Source: Azospirillum agricola
GTDB lineage: Bacteria > Pseudomonadota > Alphaproteobacteria > Azospirillales > Azospirillaceae
Direction of reading: 5' to 3'
NCBI RefSeq assembly: GCF_017876095.1
Contig: NZ_JAGINM010000019.1
Span: 62,001 to 126,000, forward strand
Length of the DNA stretch: 64,000 nucleotides
Positions within the stretch are counted from its first letter, which is position 1. The number at the start of each line of letters is the position of its first letter. The position numbers and the translations under genes were made by a program. Shown one piece after another: positions 9,421-18,277 of this stretch. Below the pieces are notes generated by a model. That model saw only the letters and a list, made by a program, of their open reading frames with translations. It made no database searches and was not told the DNA's origin.

Positions 9421-12400
9421 AGCGTGCCCTCGGTCATGTCCTGCGGCGCGTGGGTCTTGGGGGCGGCGCGCCACGCGGCGGCGCGCTGCGGATCGACCAG
9501 CCCGCCGACCAGCCCGTGCAGGTAGAGCCGGTCCGGCGGCAGCGCGAACAGGCGCGACAACTCCTCCGGGGCGAGGTCGCCGAGCTGGCAGAGGCCGAGG
9601 TCGGGCAGCCCGGCGTCCGGCAGCCCGGCGGCGGCCTGCTCCAGAAGCTGGCACATGGCGCCGCACTCGATCAGCGCGAAGGGCAGGCTGGCTCCCTCGT
9701 AGAGCGGGACGATGCGGTCGAGCGCCACGACGAAGCCGATCAGGAAACGGCCCCGCCCGACCCAGTCGCGGTTGCCGGCGCTGAGCCGGCCGAGGTCGGG
9801 GAACGGCTCGGCGGGCGGCGCGCAGGCGGTCAGCCGGTGGTTCTCCGGGTCGTACCAGTAGCCGCCGGCCGCGACACCCTCGACGCGGCCCTCGGGGATC
9901 AGCAGATAGGTCTCCACCGGGTAGAGGCCGCCGGCCGAGGCGTACTGGAAGCGCTCCTCGCCGTCGGCGTGGTGGCGGCGCAGCGCGCCGAGCAGCCGGC
10001 CGAGCGAGTCCAGCGGCAGCACGCCGTCGCGGAAGCGGCGCCAGCTCCGCCGGTCGGCCTGGGCGATGGGGGCGCCGTCCCCGCCGAGCGCCACCGACGC
10101 GCCGGGGAAGACCGGCCGCGCCAGCCCGTTCTTGAACAGCCGCCGCGCCACCGGGTCGGCGATCGGGCGGCTGCGGGTCAGCCGGTCGCGCAGGCGGCGC
10201 TCGCCGGGCCAGATCGGCGCGTCGGGCAGGCTCGCCGTCAGGCCGCGCACCAGCGCCACCAGATCGGGCATCGCCACCGCGCGGGCCAGCTCGGTCAGGG
10301 CGGGGCGGCGGCCGCACTGGGACTCGATCCGGTTGGCCAGCGCGATCAGCTCCAGCGAGGTGGCGCCCAGCGCCACGAGGTTGTCGGTCATCGCGACGGC
10401 GGGCTGGTCCAGCACCCGCGCCACCATGTCGAGCACGGAGCGCTCCAGCGCGTCCCCCCGCGCGGCCGGGACGGCGGCGGTGGCGGCGGCCGGCTGGGCC
10501 GGCAGCCGGGCGGCCAGCGCCTTGCGGTCGAGCTTGCCGTTGGCGGTCAGCGGCCACGCCTCCACGAAGCTCCAATGGGCCGGCAGCATGTGGCTGGGCA
10601 GCAGGGCGGCGAGATGGTCCCGGAGCGCGGCCGGCGCGGCCGGCGCGGGCGGCGGCGCGGCGGCGCTCTTCACGAAGGCGGCCAGCCGGGGGTGGCGGCC
10701 GTCGCCGACGGCGAGGATCGCCGCGTCCTCGACCGCCGGGTGGGTCTTCAGGGCGCGGGCGATCTCGCCGGTCTCGACGCGGAAGCCGTTGATCTTGACC
10801 TGCCCGTCGGCGCGCCCCTGGAAGACGATGATTCCGTCCGCCCGGTAGCGGCCGAGGTCGCCGGTGCGGTAGAGCGGCAGGCCGCTGCGCGGGTGCGGGA
10901 AGAAATGGCGCCGCGTCTTCTCCAGGTCGCCGTGGTAGCCGGTGGCGAGCCCGTCGCCGGCGATGAACAGCTCGCCGGTCTTGCCGGGCGGGCAGAGCGC
11001 CAGCGCCTTGTCCAGCACGAAGACCTGCTGGCGGCCGAGCGCCCGCCCGTAGGGGATGCTGGCCCAGTCGGGATCGACGGTATCGATGGGGTGGGCGATC
11101 GACCAGATCGCCGCCTCGGTCGCCCCGCCCAGCCCGACGAAGCGCGCCGCCGGCCACAGCCGCCGCGCCCGGTCCGGCAGGTCGAGCGGGATCCAGTCGC
11201 CGCTGAGCAGGACGGTGCGCAGCGCCGGGGCCGGCGGAGCGCCGCCGGTCTCGTGGTAATCGACCAGCAGGGCGAAGAGGCCCGGCACGGTGTTCCACAG
11301 CGTCACCCCGGCCCCGGCGCACAGCCGGTGCCAGTGGGCCGGGTCGCGCTGCTGGTCGGGGTCGGGCAGCGCCAGCGCCCCGCCGCAGCCGAGCACGCCG
11401 AAGACATCGTGGACCGACAGGTCGAAATGCAGCTCCGACAGGCCGAGCACGCAGTCGTCGGCGCCGATGCCGAAGCGGCGGTTGACGTCGCGGATGGTGT
11501 TGACGGCGGCGGCGTGCGTCACCGTCACCCCCTTGGGCTGGCCGGTCGAGCCCGAGGTGTAGATGATGTAGGCGGGGTCCCGCGGGCCGGCGCCCTCCAG
11601 CGCCGCCAGCCCGGCGGGGTCGCCCTCGCCCGTGCCGTCGAGGTCGAGGGAGGGGCAGGAACCGCGCAGGCTCTCCGGCAGCGGGGCCTTGTGCAGCAGC
11701 AGGTCGGGGCGCAGGTCGGCGAGGATGCGGGCCTGCCGGGCGGCCGGCTGGTTGGCGTCCACCGGGACATAGACGGCGCCGAGCAGCGACACCGCGAGGC
11801 AGGCGGCGATCTGGTCGGGGGATTTCTCCAGCAGCAGGGCGGCGGTGGCGCCGCGCCCGAGGCCGCGCGCCCGCAGGGCGTCGGCGATGCCGGCGACCCG
11901 CCGGGCCAGCGCCGCGTGGGTCAGGGTGCGGTCGGCGGTGCGGATCGCCGGCCGGTCGCCGCAGGCCGGCAGGGCCCGCAGCCACGGATCGGCCAGCCGC
12001 GTGTCGCCGTCTCCCGGCCCCGGCGGGACGAGCGGCGGCTCGATCATCGCGGCGTCGGGATCGGGCATGGCGGCCGACGCGCGGTCGATGCGCGACGGGT
12101 CGTCGGCCAGTTCGCCGATCAGGCCGGTGAAGCGGTCGAACAGGTCGCGCGCCACCTCCGGCGCCAGCGCGTTGACCGCCACGTCCCAGTTGACCAGCAG
12201 CGCGCCCTCCCACTCCATCACTTGGTTGTCGAGGATGACCTGCGGGGTCTGCGACAGCGACAGCACCGGGCGGCCGGGCTGCGCCTGGGCGTCGGCGAAC
12301 AGCCGGGCGTCGTTCTGGCTCAGTGTGCTGGTGAAGACCACCGGCATCAGCGGCCGGTCGAGGTGGCCGCGCGCGCGGGCCATCTCGCGCATCACCGCGA

Positions 12401-13478
12401 CGCCGCCAAACGCGCTGTGCTCGATGTCGCGCCACAGCGCGTTCTGGAGCCGGGCGAACCGCTCCCGCCGGGGCATCGGCAGGCGCAGATCCATCTCGAA
12501 CAGCAGGGTGGTGGTGAAGTCGCCGACGACGCGGTCGATGTCGGGATGGACCGGCGGCCGGTCGAACAGCGTCATGTTCAGGCAGAAGTGACGGGTCTCG
12601 CTCCACACCGCCAGCGCCTCGCCGAACAGGCCGAGCAGCACGCAGGACGGCGTGACGCCGAGTTCCGCCGCCAGGGCCTTCAGCCGGTTCCAGGGGGCGG
12701 GCTCGATCCGCTGCGACAGCCGCTCGTACACCGGGCGGCCGAGCCGTTCCAGCGGGCAGGGCATGGGAAGCTGCGGGGCGTCGGGCAGGTCGGCCGCCCG
12801 CGCGCGCCAGTAGCGGCGGGCGCGCTCGTCCCCGTCCGCCGCCCGGCTCTCGACGATCTGCTTGAAGGTGACGGCGGGCTCCGGCAGGTCCAGGCCGGGG
12901 TCGCGGTAGAAGCGCGCCACCTCGTCGAGGATGGTCAGGATGCTCTGCTGGTCGGTGATCAGCAGGTCGAAGCGCAGATGGATCCGCGCGCGGCCGGCCG
13001 GCCACAGGCTCAGCTCCACGTCGAACAGCGGCCAGCGCCCCCGCGCCGGCAGGTCGCGGGCGAGGCGGCGGCGCACGGCCGCCAGCGCCCGCCCGGCGCA
13101 GGACTCGGACGCGGCGCTCCAGTCGTGGACCGGGATGGCGAGGTCGGGAATGCCGTCGCGGACGCGCTGGCGGGTGGCGTCGAGGATCTCGGCGCGCAGC
13201 ATCGGGTGGCGCCGGACGATGCGGGCCCAGGCGTCGCGGTAGCGCGGGATGTCCAGCGTCTCGCAGTCGATCTCGTAATAGAACTGGCAGGCGGCGCCGC
13301 CCAGCGGCAGGTCCGGGTCGCGGCCCAGCAGATAGCCGCGCTGGAGCTCGGTCAGCGGGAAGGGGGCCTGCGGGTCGGAGTCGCCGGCCGGCGGCGGCGC
13401 CGCCGCCTCGTCCAGGTCGAGAAGCCGGCTCAGCAGCGCCGGATCGAAGGGCGGCGCGGTCAGGGTGTCGGAGGGCAT
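9417..13478 (-). CDS. NRPS module Cy-A-PCP-Ox with C-terminal thiazoline oxidase
   Basis: About 1353 residues. The Cy domain (45-470) has an intact DLLITDQQS motif. The A domain (500-980) has A3 YTSGSTGQPKG and code D-L-H-N-L-S-L-I-W, cysteine-like with His for Tyr at the third position. The carrier motif is ALGATSLEL (Ser about 1037). After the carrier comes a nitroreductase-fold SagB/McbC-type domain (about 1095-1335) with RRSWRRFRDG, the FMN-binding YASAGGLYPVETYLL segment and a CGAMCQLLEQAAAGL helix. A carrier followed by such an oxidase resembles BlmIII of bleomycin synthesis, where it converts thiazoline to thiazole, so this module should make an oxidised thiazole. Start: ATG 13478 has GAGGA nine bases upstream; ATG 13502 overlaps the previous stop as ATGA and would add eight residues. 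It ends in an ATGA overlap with the next NRPS. Confidence 0.9.
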   Translation of the reverse strand: MPSDTLTAPPFDPALLSRLLDLDEAAAPPPAGDSDPQAPFPLTELQRGYLLGRDPDLPLGGAACQFYYEIDCETLDIPRYRDAWARIVRRHPMLRAEILDATRQRVRDGIPDLAIPVHDWSAASESCAGRALAAVRRRLARDLPARGRWPLFDVELSLWPAGRARIHLRFDLLITDQQSILTILDEVARFYRDPGLDLPEPAVTFKQIVESRAADGDERARRYWRARAADLPDAPQLPMPCPLERLGRPVYERLSQRIEPAPWNRLKALAAELGVTPSCVLLGLFGEALAVWSETRHFCLNMTLFDRPPVHPDIDRVVGDFTTTLLFEMDLRLPMPRRERFARLQNALWRDIEHSAFGGVAVMREMARARGHLDRPLMPVVFTSTLSQNDARLFADAQAQPGRPVLSLSQTPQVILDNQVMEWEGALLVNWDVAVNALAPEVARDLFDRFTGLIGELADDPSRIDRASAAMPDPDAAMIEPPLVPPGPGDGDTRLADPWLRALPACGDRPAIRTADRTLTHAALARRVAGIADALRARGLGRGATAALLLEKSPDQIAACLAVSLLGAVYVPVDANQPAARQARILADLRPDLLLHKAPLPESLRGSCPSLDLDGTGEGDPAGLAALEGAGPRDPAYIIYTSGSTGQPKGVTVTHAAAVNTIRDVNRRFGIGADDCVLGLSELHFDLSVHDVFGVLGCGGALALPDPDQQRDPAHWHRLCAGAGVTLWNTVPGLFALLVDYHETGGAPPAPALRTVLLSGDWIPLDLPDRARRLWPAARFVGLGGATEAAIWSIAHPIDTVDPDWASIPYGRALGRQQVFVLDKALALCPPGKTGELFIAGDGLATGYHGDLEKTRRHFFPHPRSGLPLYRTGDLGRYRADGIIVFQGRADGQVKINGFRVETGEIARALKTHPAVEDAAILAVGDGRHPRLAAFVKSAAAPPPAPAAPAALRDHLAALLPSHMLPAHWSFVEAWPLTANGKLDRKALAARLPAQPAAATAAVPAARGDALERSVLDMVARVLDQPAVAMTDNLVALGATSLELIALANRIESQCGRRPALTELARAVAMPDLVALVRGLTASLPDAPIWPGERRLRDRLTRSRPIADPVARRLFKNGLARPVFPGASVALGGDGAPIAQADRRSWRRFRDGVLPLDSLGRLLGALRRHHADGEERFQYASAGGLYPVETYLLIPEGRVEGVAAGGYWYDPENHRLTACAPPAEPFPDLGRLSAGNRDWVGRGRFLIGFVVALDRIVPLYEGASLPFALIECGAMCQLLEQAAAGLPDAGLPDLGLCQLGDLAPEELSRLFALPPDRLYLHGLVGGLVDPQRAAAWRAAPKTHAPQDMTEGTL

Positions 13479-13498
13479 GATCGCGGGTCCTCGGGAAT

Positions 13499-16400
13499 TC
13501 ATGATGGGCCGGCGTGGCGGCGCAGCGATCGCCGGTCGTGCTCGGACAGGCTCTGGATGTGCAGGTAGGCGAGCGCGGTGGTCGCGGCGCCTGGGATCGC
13601 GTCGAGCCGCCGCGCCAGTTGGGCGGGGGTGCGGTTCGCCAGGAAGTCGGGCAGCGCGAACTCGGCCTGGAGGATCGCCCGCAGCCGCGACAGCAGCCGC
13701 ACCGCCATGATCGAATCGCCGCCGAGCTGGAGGAAATCGTCGGTCGGCGCCAGCCTGTCGATCCCCAGCGTCCGCGCGAAGAGAAGCATGGTCAGCCGCT
13801 CCAGCGGGGGGCCGTCGGCGGGGAGCGCGGCGGCGCCCGGCGCCGGGTCCGGCGGTTCGGCGGTCCGCCCCTGGCGCGCCCTCGCGGCGTGGTCGACCTC
13901 CCGCAGGCGTTGCCCGATGTCGGTGGGGCTGACCAGCGCGTGGGCGTGGCTGCCGCGCAGGATCCGCCACAGGGCGGCGAAGCCGTCCTCGGCGGCGATG
14001 GCCCGTTCGTCGCGCCCCAGGAACAGCGTGCCGTCCCCGGATTCGGCGGTGGCCCGCCCGAGGGCGCCCAGCTTCTCCCAATTGTCCCAGCCGATGGTGA
14101 CGACGGGGAAGGGGGCGGTGCCGGCTTCGGCCAGAAAACCGAGCGCGAGGTTGGCGGCCATGTAGTCGGCGTTGCCGTAGCCGGAGGTCTCCCCCGCCAG
14201 CGAGGAGAAGTTGACCAGGAAATCCGGCGCGTGGGGCGCGAAGGCCGCCAGCAGCGCCTGCGCGCCCAGCAGCTTGGCCCGGTGGTTGGTGTCGCGCTCG
14301 GCCAGCGTCCGATCCTGGAGGGTCTGCGGGACGTAGCGTCCGGCCAGATGGAAGATGCCGTTCGCCGGGTGCCCCTGGCGCAGCAGGTCGGCGGCGACGC
14401 CGTCGAGCAGGCTCCGGTCGTCGGCGGACCCGGCGACCAGCGTCAGCGTGGCGCCCTGGGCGAGGCACTCGGCAAGGACGGGGTGGCGTGACGGGTCGGC
14501 GCGGAGGGCGGCGTCGATGCTCCGGGCGATCGCCACGAGGTGGCAGCGCTGGCGGGCGAGCCGGCGCAGCAGCTCCAGCCCCAGCCCGCCGGTGCCGCCG
14601 GTGACGACATAGGTGCCGCCGGGGCGGATCGGGTGCGGGGCGTCCTCGTCCTCGGGCGGCAGGGACAGCGGCACGAGACGCCGCTCCCACAGGCGGCCGT
14701 TGCGCAGGGCCAGCGACAGCGCGTGCAGGGCCGGGTCGGCGCGGCGGCGGGCGTCGATCCGCGCCAGGGTGGCGGGGTCGGGAAGCCGGTCGGCGTCGAG
14801 CCAGCCCGCCTGGACGCCGGGCAATTCGAAGGGGATGGCGCGCAGCACGCCGAGCGCCAGCGCCTGCTCGCAGCGGGGCGTCTCGGTGCCGTCGATCACG
14901 GCGAGGCGGTCGGTCAGCAGCAGGAGATGGCCGACGATTCCGGCGGGCAGCAGGGTCTGGGCGAGCCGGACGAGGCTGTCGTGGCCGTTCGCCCTGTCGT
15001 CGGCGGCCCTGTCGTTGGCGGGAGAGCCGCCGTGCAGCCAGCCGAACAGGCAGAGGGCGTCGCGGATGGCGCGCTGCTCCAGCCTTGCGGCGAGGCGGCG
15101 GAAGTCGGCGGCGTCGCCGGGGCGCAGGTGGAAGGAGCCGTCCGGATTCTCGCGGTAGCCGGGGCCGGGGTGGACGCGGATCGCGTCGGCGTTCTGGGGG
15201 ATGGGGAACGGATGATCGGGCAGGAACAGGAGCAGCGGACGCGCCTCCACCCCGACCCTCCCCCGCTGGGCGGGGGCGGGGGCCGGCGTTGCGAAGGGCG
15301 TGTGCGGCAGGGAGCGCCATTGCGGCACGAGGAAGCGTTCGTCGGGGGGAAGGACGCGGTCCGGCGAGGGGGCCGGCCGCTCCGGCAGCGGCGGCAGCAG
15401 GTGGCGGACGCGCTGGAACGGGTAGCCGGGCAGCGGCACCCGCCGCCACGCGCGGCCCAGCGTCGGCAGGGCGGGATCCATGTCGTGCCCGTCGACCCAG
15501 AGCTGGCCGAGCGCCGCGAGCAGATCCGTGGTCTGGCTGTCGCGCGTCACCATCGTCGGCAGGGCGGCGAGGCCGCCGTCGCGCCCGATCATCGCGGTGC
15601 AGCCGCTGCCCGGCCCCAGCTCCAGCGCGGTGGCGTCCGGCCAGCGGCGACGCAGGGTGTCCACGTTGTCGGCGAAGCGGACGGTTTGGCGCAGGTGGCG
15701 CACCCAATGGCCGGGCGTGGCGATGGCGTCGGGGTCGGCGAGGCCGCCGTCGGCGTTGCTCAGCACCGGGAGGCAGGGCCGGTCGAAGGCGACCGTCCGG
15801 CAGACCGCCGCGAAGGAGTCGAGGATCGGCTCCATCAGGTGGGAGTGGAAGCCGTGGGAGACCGCGAGCCGCCGGCTGGCGACCCCGTCGCGGCGCAGGC
15901 TCTCCGCCAGGGCGTCGAGGGCGTCCGGCGCCCCGGCGACGACGCAGCGGTCCGCGCGGTTGACGACGGCCAGCGACAGGGCGGCGGTCAGATGGGGCTC
16001 CAGCCGCGCCGGCCCGGCCTGGACCGCCAGCATCCCCGCCGGCGGCAGCCCGGCCATCAGGCGGCCCCGCGCGTGGACCAGCCGCAAGGCGTCCTCCAGC
16101 GAAAAGACGCCGGCCAGACAGGCGGCGACATATTCGCCGACGCTGTGTCCGAGCAGCGCCGCCGGCCGCAGCCCGGCGTCGGCCAGCGTTCCGGCCAGCG
16201 CGTATTCCGTGGCGAACAGCGCGAGCTGGCTGTGCAGCGTCGGGACCAGTGCCGCGTCGTCGTTCCCATACAGCAGGCCGCGCAGGTCGCGGCCGAGCAG
16301 CGGCTCCAGCAGGGTGGCGCAGCGGTCGATGCGGTCGCGGAAGCCGGGGAGGCCGCGGTGGAGGGGGGCCCCCATGCCGGCGAACTGCGCGCCCTGGCCG

Positions 16401-18001
16401 GGGAATAGGAAGACCAGCGGACCGGGACGCGCGCCGGGCTCCCCGCCCGCGCGGCGCGGGCGGATCAGCGCGCCGGCTTCGATCCGGCGGGCCGCCTCGC
16501 CCGCGTCGGCGGCGACGACGGCGTGGCGGTGGGCGAAGCGGCGGCGCCCGTGCAGCAGGGTGCCGGCGTCGTCCGCCAGCGGCCGGCCCGGCGCGGCGTC
16601 GCGGGCATCGGCGGCCCAGGCGTCGGCGAGCCGGCGGTCCAGCGCCGCGCGGTCGTCCCCGGTGCGCGCAGACCAGCCGAGCAGCACCGGGCTCCGGTCG
16701 TCCGCGCCGCTCCCGGCGGCCGGCGGCGGGCCGAGCAGGACATGCACATTGGTGCCGCCGAACCCGAAGGAGCTGACCGCCGCCAGCCGCCCTCCGTCCC
16801 CGGGCAGGGCGGTCGGCCGGTCGCAGACCGAAAAGCGCGTGCCGTCAAGGGCGAGCAGCGGGTTGACCCCCGCCAGATTCAGCGTCGGCGGCACGCGGCC
16901 GCCGCGGACCACCAGCACCGCCTTCAGCAGCCCGGCCAGCCCGGCCACCGTGTTCAGGTGCCCGACGTTGCCCTTGACCGAGCCGATCAGGCAGGGCGTG
17001 CGGCCAGGGCCATAGACCCGCTTGATCGCCTCGACCTCGATGGGGTCGCCGATCGGCGTGCCGGTGCCGTGCGCCTCGATGTAGGACACGGCGTCGGCGG
17101 ACCGCCCGCTCAGCCCCAGCGCCTCGGCCAGCACGCGCGCCTGCCCGGCGACGCCGGGGGCGGTGAAGCTGGCGCGGTCGCGCCCGTCGTTGTTGGCCGC
17201 CGTCGCCTCGATGACGGCGTAGACGTGGTCGCGGTCGGCCAGCGCGTCGTCCAGCCGCTTCAGCACCAGCGCCGCGACGCCGTTGCCGCCGACGATGCCG
17301 TCGGCGGTGGCCGAGAAGGGGGCGATGGTGCCGGTCGGCGACATCGGCCCGCCGGGATCGGCGCGGTAGCCGTCCTCCAGATCCATCGACACCGACACCG
17401 CCCCGGCCAGCGCCATGGCGACCTCGCCCTGGAGCAGCGACTGCACCGCCTGGTGCACGCACAGCAGCCCGCTGGAGCAGGCGCTCTGCGCCACGCTGGC
17501 CGGGCCGGTGAGGTCGAGCAGATGGGCGGCGCGGCTGGCGAGGAAATCCTTGTCGTTGCCGATCAGCATGGCGAAGCGCTCCGCCGCCCCCTCGGCGTGG
17601 GAGCGCGGGCCGACATGCCGCAGGACGTAATCGTTGAAGCCGGCGGCGGCGAAGACCCCGGTGACGGGAAGGTCGCCGCCGCCGTAGCCGGCGTCCTCCA
17701 TCGCGTGCCAGGCGGTCTCCAGGAACAGCCGGTGCTGCGGATCCATCAGCGCCGCCTCGGACGGGGCGAAGCCGAAGAAGGCGGCGTCGAAGCAATCCTT
17801 GTCCGCCAGCGCGAAGCAGGACCGGACCAGGCCGTGCGCGTCGGCGGGGCCGCGCGCCAGCCCGGACTCGCCGCGCTCCAGCATCCGCCAGAAGGCGGGC
17901 ACGGAATCGGCGCCGGGGAAGCGGCCGGCGACGCCGATGATGGCGACCCGGTCGCCCTGGCTCGGGTCGGTCGGGGAGGGAGAGGGCAACGGCGAGTCCA
18001 T
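13499..18001 (-). CDS. Type I PKS module KS-AT-KR-ACP
   Basis: A 1500-residue polyketide synthase. KS (17-440) has the active-site Cys in SVAQSACSSG (about 175) and both His motifs (EAHGTGTPIGDP, GNVGHLN). AT (about 530-830) has GHSVGE (Ser about 619) and HGFHS, a malonyl-CoA-type signature. A linker is followed by KR (about 1130-1330) with the nucleotide motif TGGTGGLG and the catalytic Ser/Tyr in NFSSLAG and GNADYMAANL. A terminal ACP has LGGDSIM (about 1426). No DH, ER, MT or TE is seen. It should extend the chain by one malonyl unit and reduce the beta-keto to hydroxyl. The start at 18001 has AAGGA about 10 bases upstream; sequence further upstream in frame is not KS-like. Its stop overlaps the possible ATG 13502 of the next gene. 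Confidence 0.92.
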   Translation of the reverse strand: MDSPLPSPSPTDPSQGDRVAIIGVAGRFPGADSVPAFWRMLERGESGLARGPADAHGLVRSCFALADKDCFDAAFFGFAPSEAALMDPQHRLFLETAWHAMEDAGYGGGDLPVTGVFAAAGFNDYVLRHVGPRSHAEGAAERFAMLIGNDKDFLASRAAHLLDLTGPASVAQSACSSGLLCVHQAVQSLLQGEVAMALAGAVSVSMDLEDGYRADPGGPMSPTGTIAPFSATADGIVGGNGVAALVLKRLDDALADRDHVYAVIEATAANNDGRDRASFTAPGVAGQARVLAEALGLSGRSADAVSYIEAHGTGTPIGDPIEVEAIKRVYGPGRTPCLIGSVKGNVGHLNTVAGLAGLLKAVLVVRGGRVPPTLNLAGVNPLLALDGTRFSVCDRPTALPGDGGRLAAVSSFGFGGTNVHVLLGPPPAAGSGADDRSPVLLGWSARTGDDRAALDRRLADAWAADARDAAPGRPLADDAGTLLHGRRRFAHRHAVVAADAGEAARRIEAGALIRPRRAGGEPGARPGPLVFLFPGQGAQFAGMGAPLHRGLPGFRDRIDRCATLLEPLLGRDLRGLLYGNDDAALVPTLHSQLALFATEYALAGTLADAGLRPAALLGHSVGEYVAACLAGVFSLEDALRLVHARGRLMAGLPPAGMLAVQAGPARLEPHLTAALSLAVVNRADRCVVAGAPDALDALAESLRRDGVASRRLAVSHGFHSHLMEPILDSFAAVCRTVAFDRPCLPVLSNADGGLADPDAIATPGHWVRHLRQTVRFADNVDTLRRRWPDATALELGPGSGCTAMIGRDGGLAALPTMVTRDSQTTDLLAALGQLWVDGHDMDPALPTLGRAWRRVPLPGYPFQRVRHLLPPLPERPAPSPDRVLPPDERFLVPQWRSLPHTPFATPAPAPAQRGRVGVEARPLLLFLPDHPFPIPQNADAIRVHPGPGYRENPDGSFHLRPGDAADFRRLAARLEQRAIRDALCLFGWLHGGSPANDRAADDRANGHDSLVRLAQTLLPAGIVGHLLLLTDRLAVIDGTETPRCEQALALGVLRAIPFELPGVQAGWLDADRLPDPATLARIDARRRADPALHALSLALRNGRLWERRLVPLSLPPEDEDAPHPIRPGGTYVVTGGTGGLGLELLRRLARQRCHLVAIARSIDAALRADPSRHPVLAECLAQGATLTLVAGSADDRSLLDGVAADLLRQGHPANGIFHLAGRYVPQTLQDRTLAERDTNHRAKLLGAQALLAAFAPHAPDFLVNFSSLAGETSGYGNADYMAANLALGFLAEAGTAPFPVVTIGWDNWEKLGALGRATAESGDGTLFLGRDERAIAAEDGFAALWRILRGSHAHALVSPTDIGQRLREVDHAARARQGRTAEPPDPAPGAAALPADGPPLERLTMLLFARTLGIDRLAPTDDFLQLGGDSIMAVRLLSRLRAILQAEFALPDFLANRTPAQLARRLDAIPGAATTALAYLHIQSLSEHDRRSLRRHAGPS

Positions 18002-18277
18002 GGCGGATCGGTCCTTGGCAGGGCCTTGCGGGGGGACGGGGCTCGGGCGCGGGACTCTCCGGCGGCGGTGCGGGCGCGGGTCGCGCGGGGCATCGCGGGG
18101 GCGGCGGGACTCTCCGGCGGGCGCGGCGGGCAATGGGCGGGCAACGGGCCTTCGTCGCGGAAGGCGTCCCGCTGCGTGTGACGCCCATCCTAGCCGGGCA
18201 TCACACCCTTGTCCGGCCGGAGCGGGAGGTTTCACAGCCGGCGATGGACAAATCGCCGGCCGCAACATGGCGACTGC
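18002..18277. other. Gap between the two halves of the biosynthetic operon
   Basis: 276 bp without a gene, between the OsmC-like gene and the PKS, both minus strand. It contains a perfect stem-loop (18237-18260) just after the OsmC stop and a 16-bp direct repeat CGGGACTCTCCGGCGG at 18050-18065 and 18105-18120. A weak minus-strand promoter candidate (CGGACA, 17 bp, TAGGAT) lies near 18191-18220. The hairpin plus this candidate could separate two transcripts, or the gap may simply be a leader inside one operon. Confidence 0.4.
18237..18260 (-). terminator. Perfect 9-bp stem-loop after the OsmC-like gene
   Basis: GCCGGCGAT, a six-base loop, then ATCGCCGGC, beginning 17 bases after the OsmC stop in the minus-strand direction. 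There is no U tract, so it is either a weak or processed transcript end or a protein-binding dyad. Confidence 0.35.

Noticed and set aside
9450..13568. A 1372-codon plus-strand open frame opposite the oxidase NRPS
   Set aside because: Same GC artefact; composition is low-complexity and the opposite strand encodes clear catalytic motifs.
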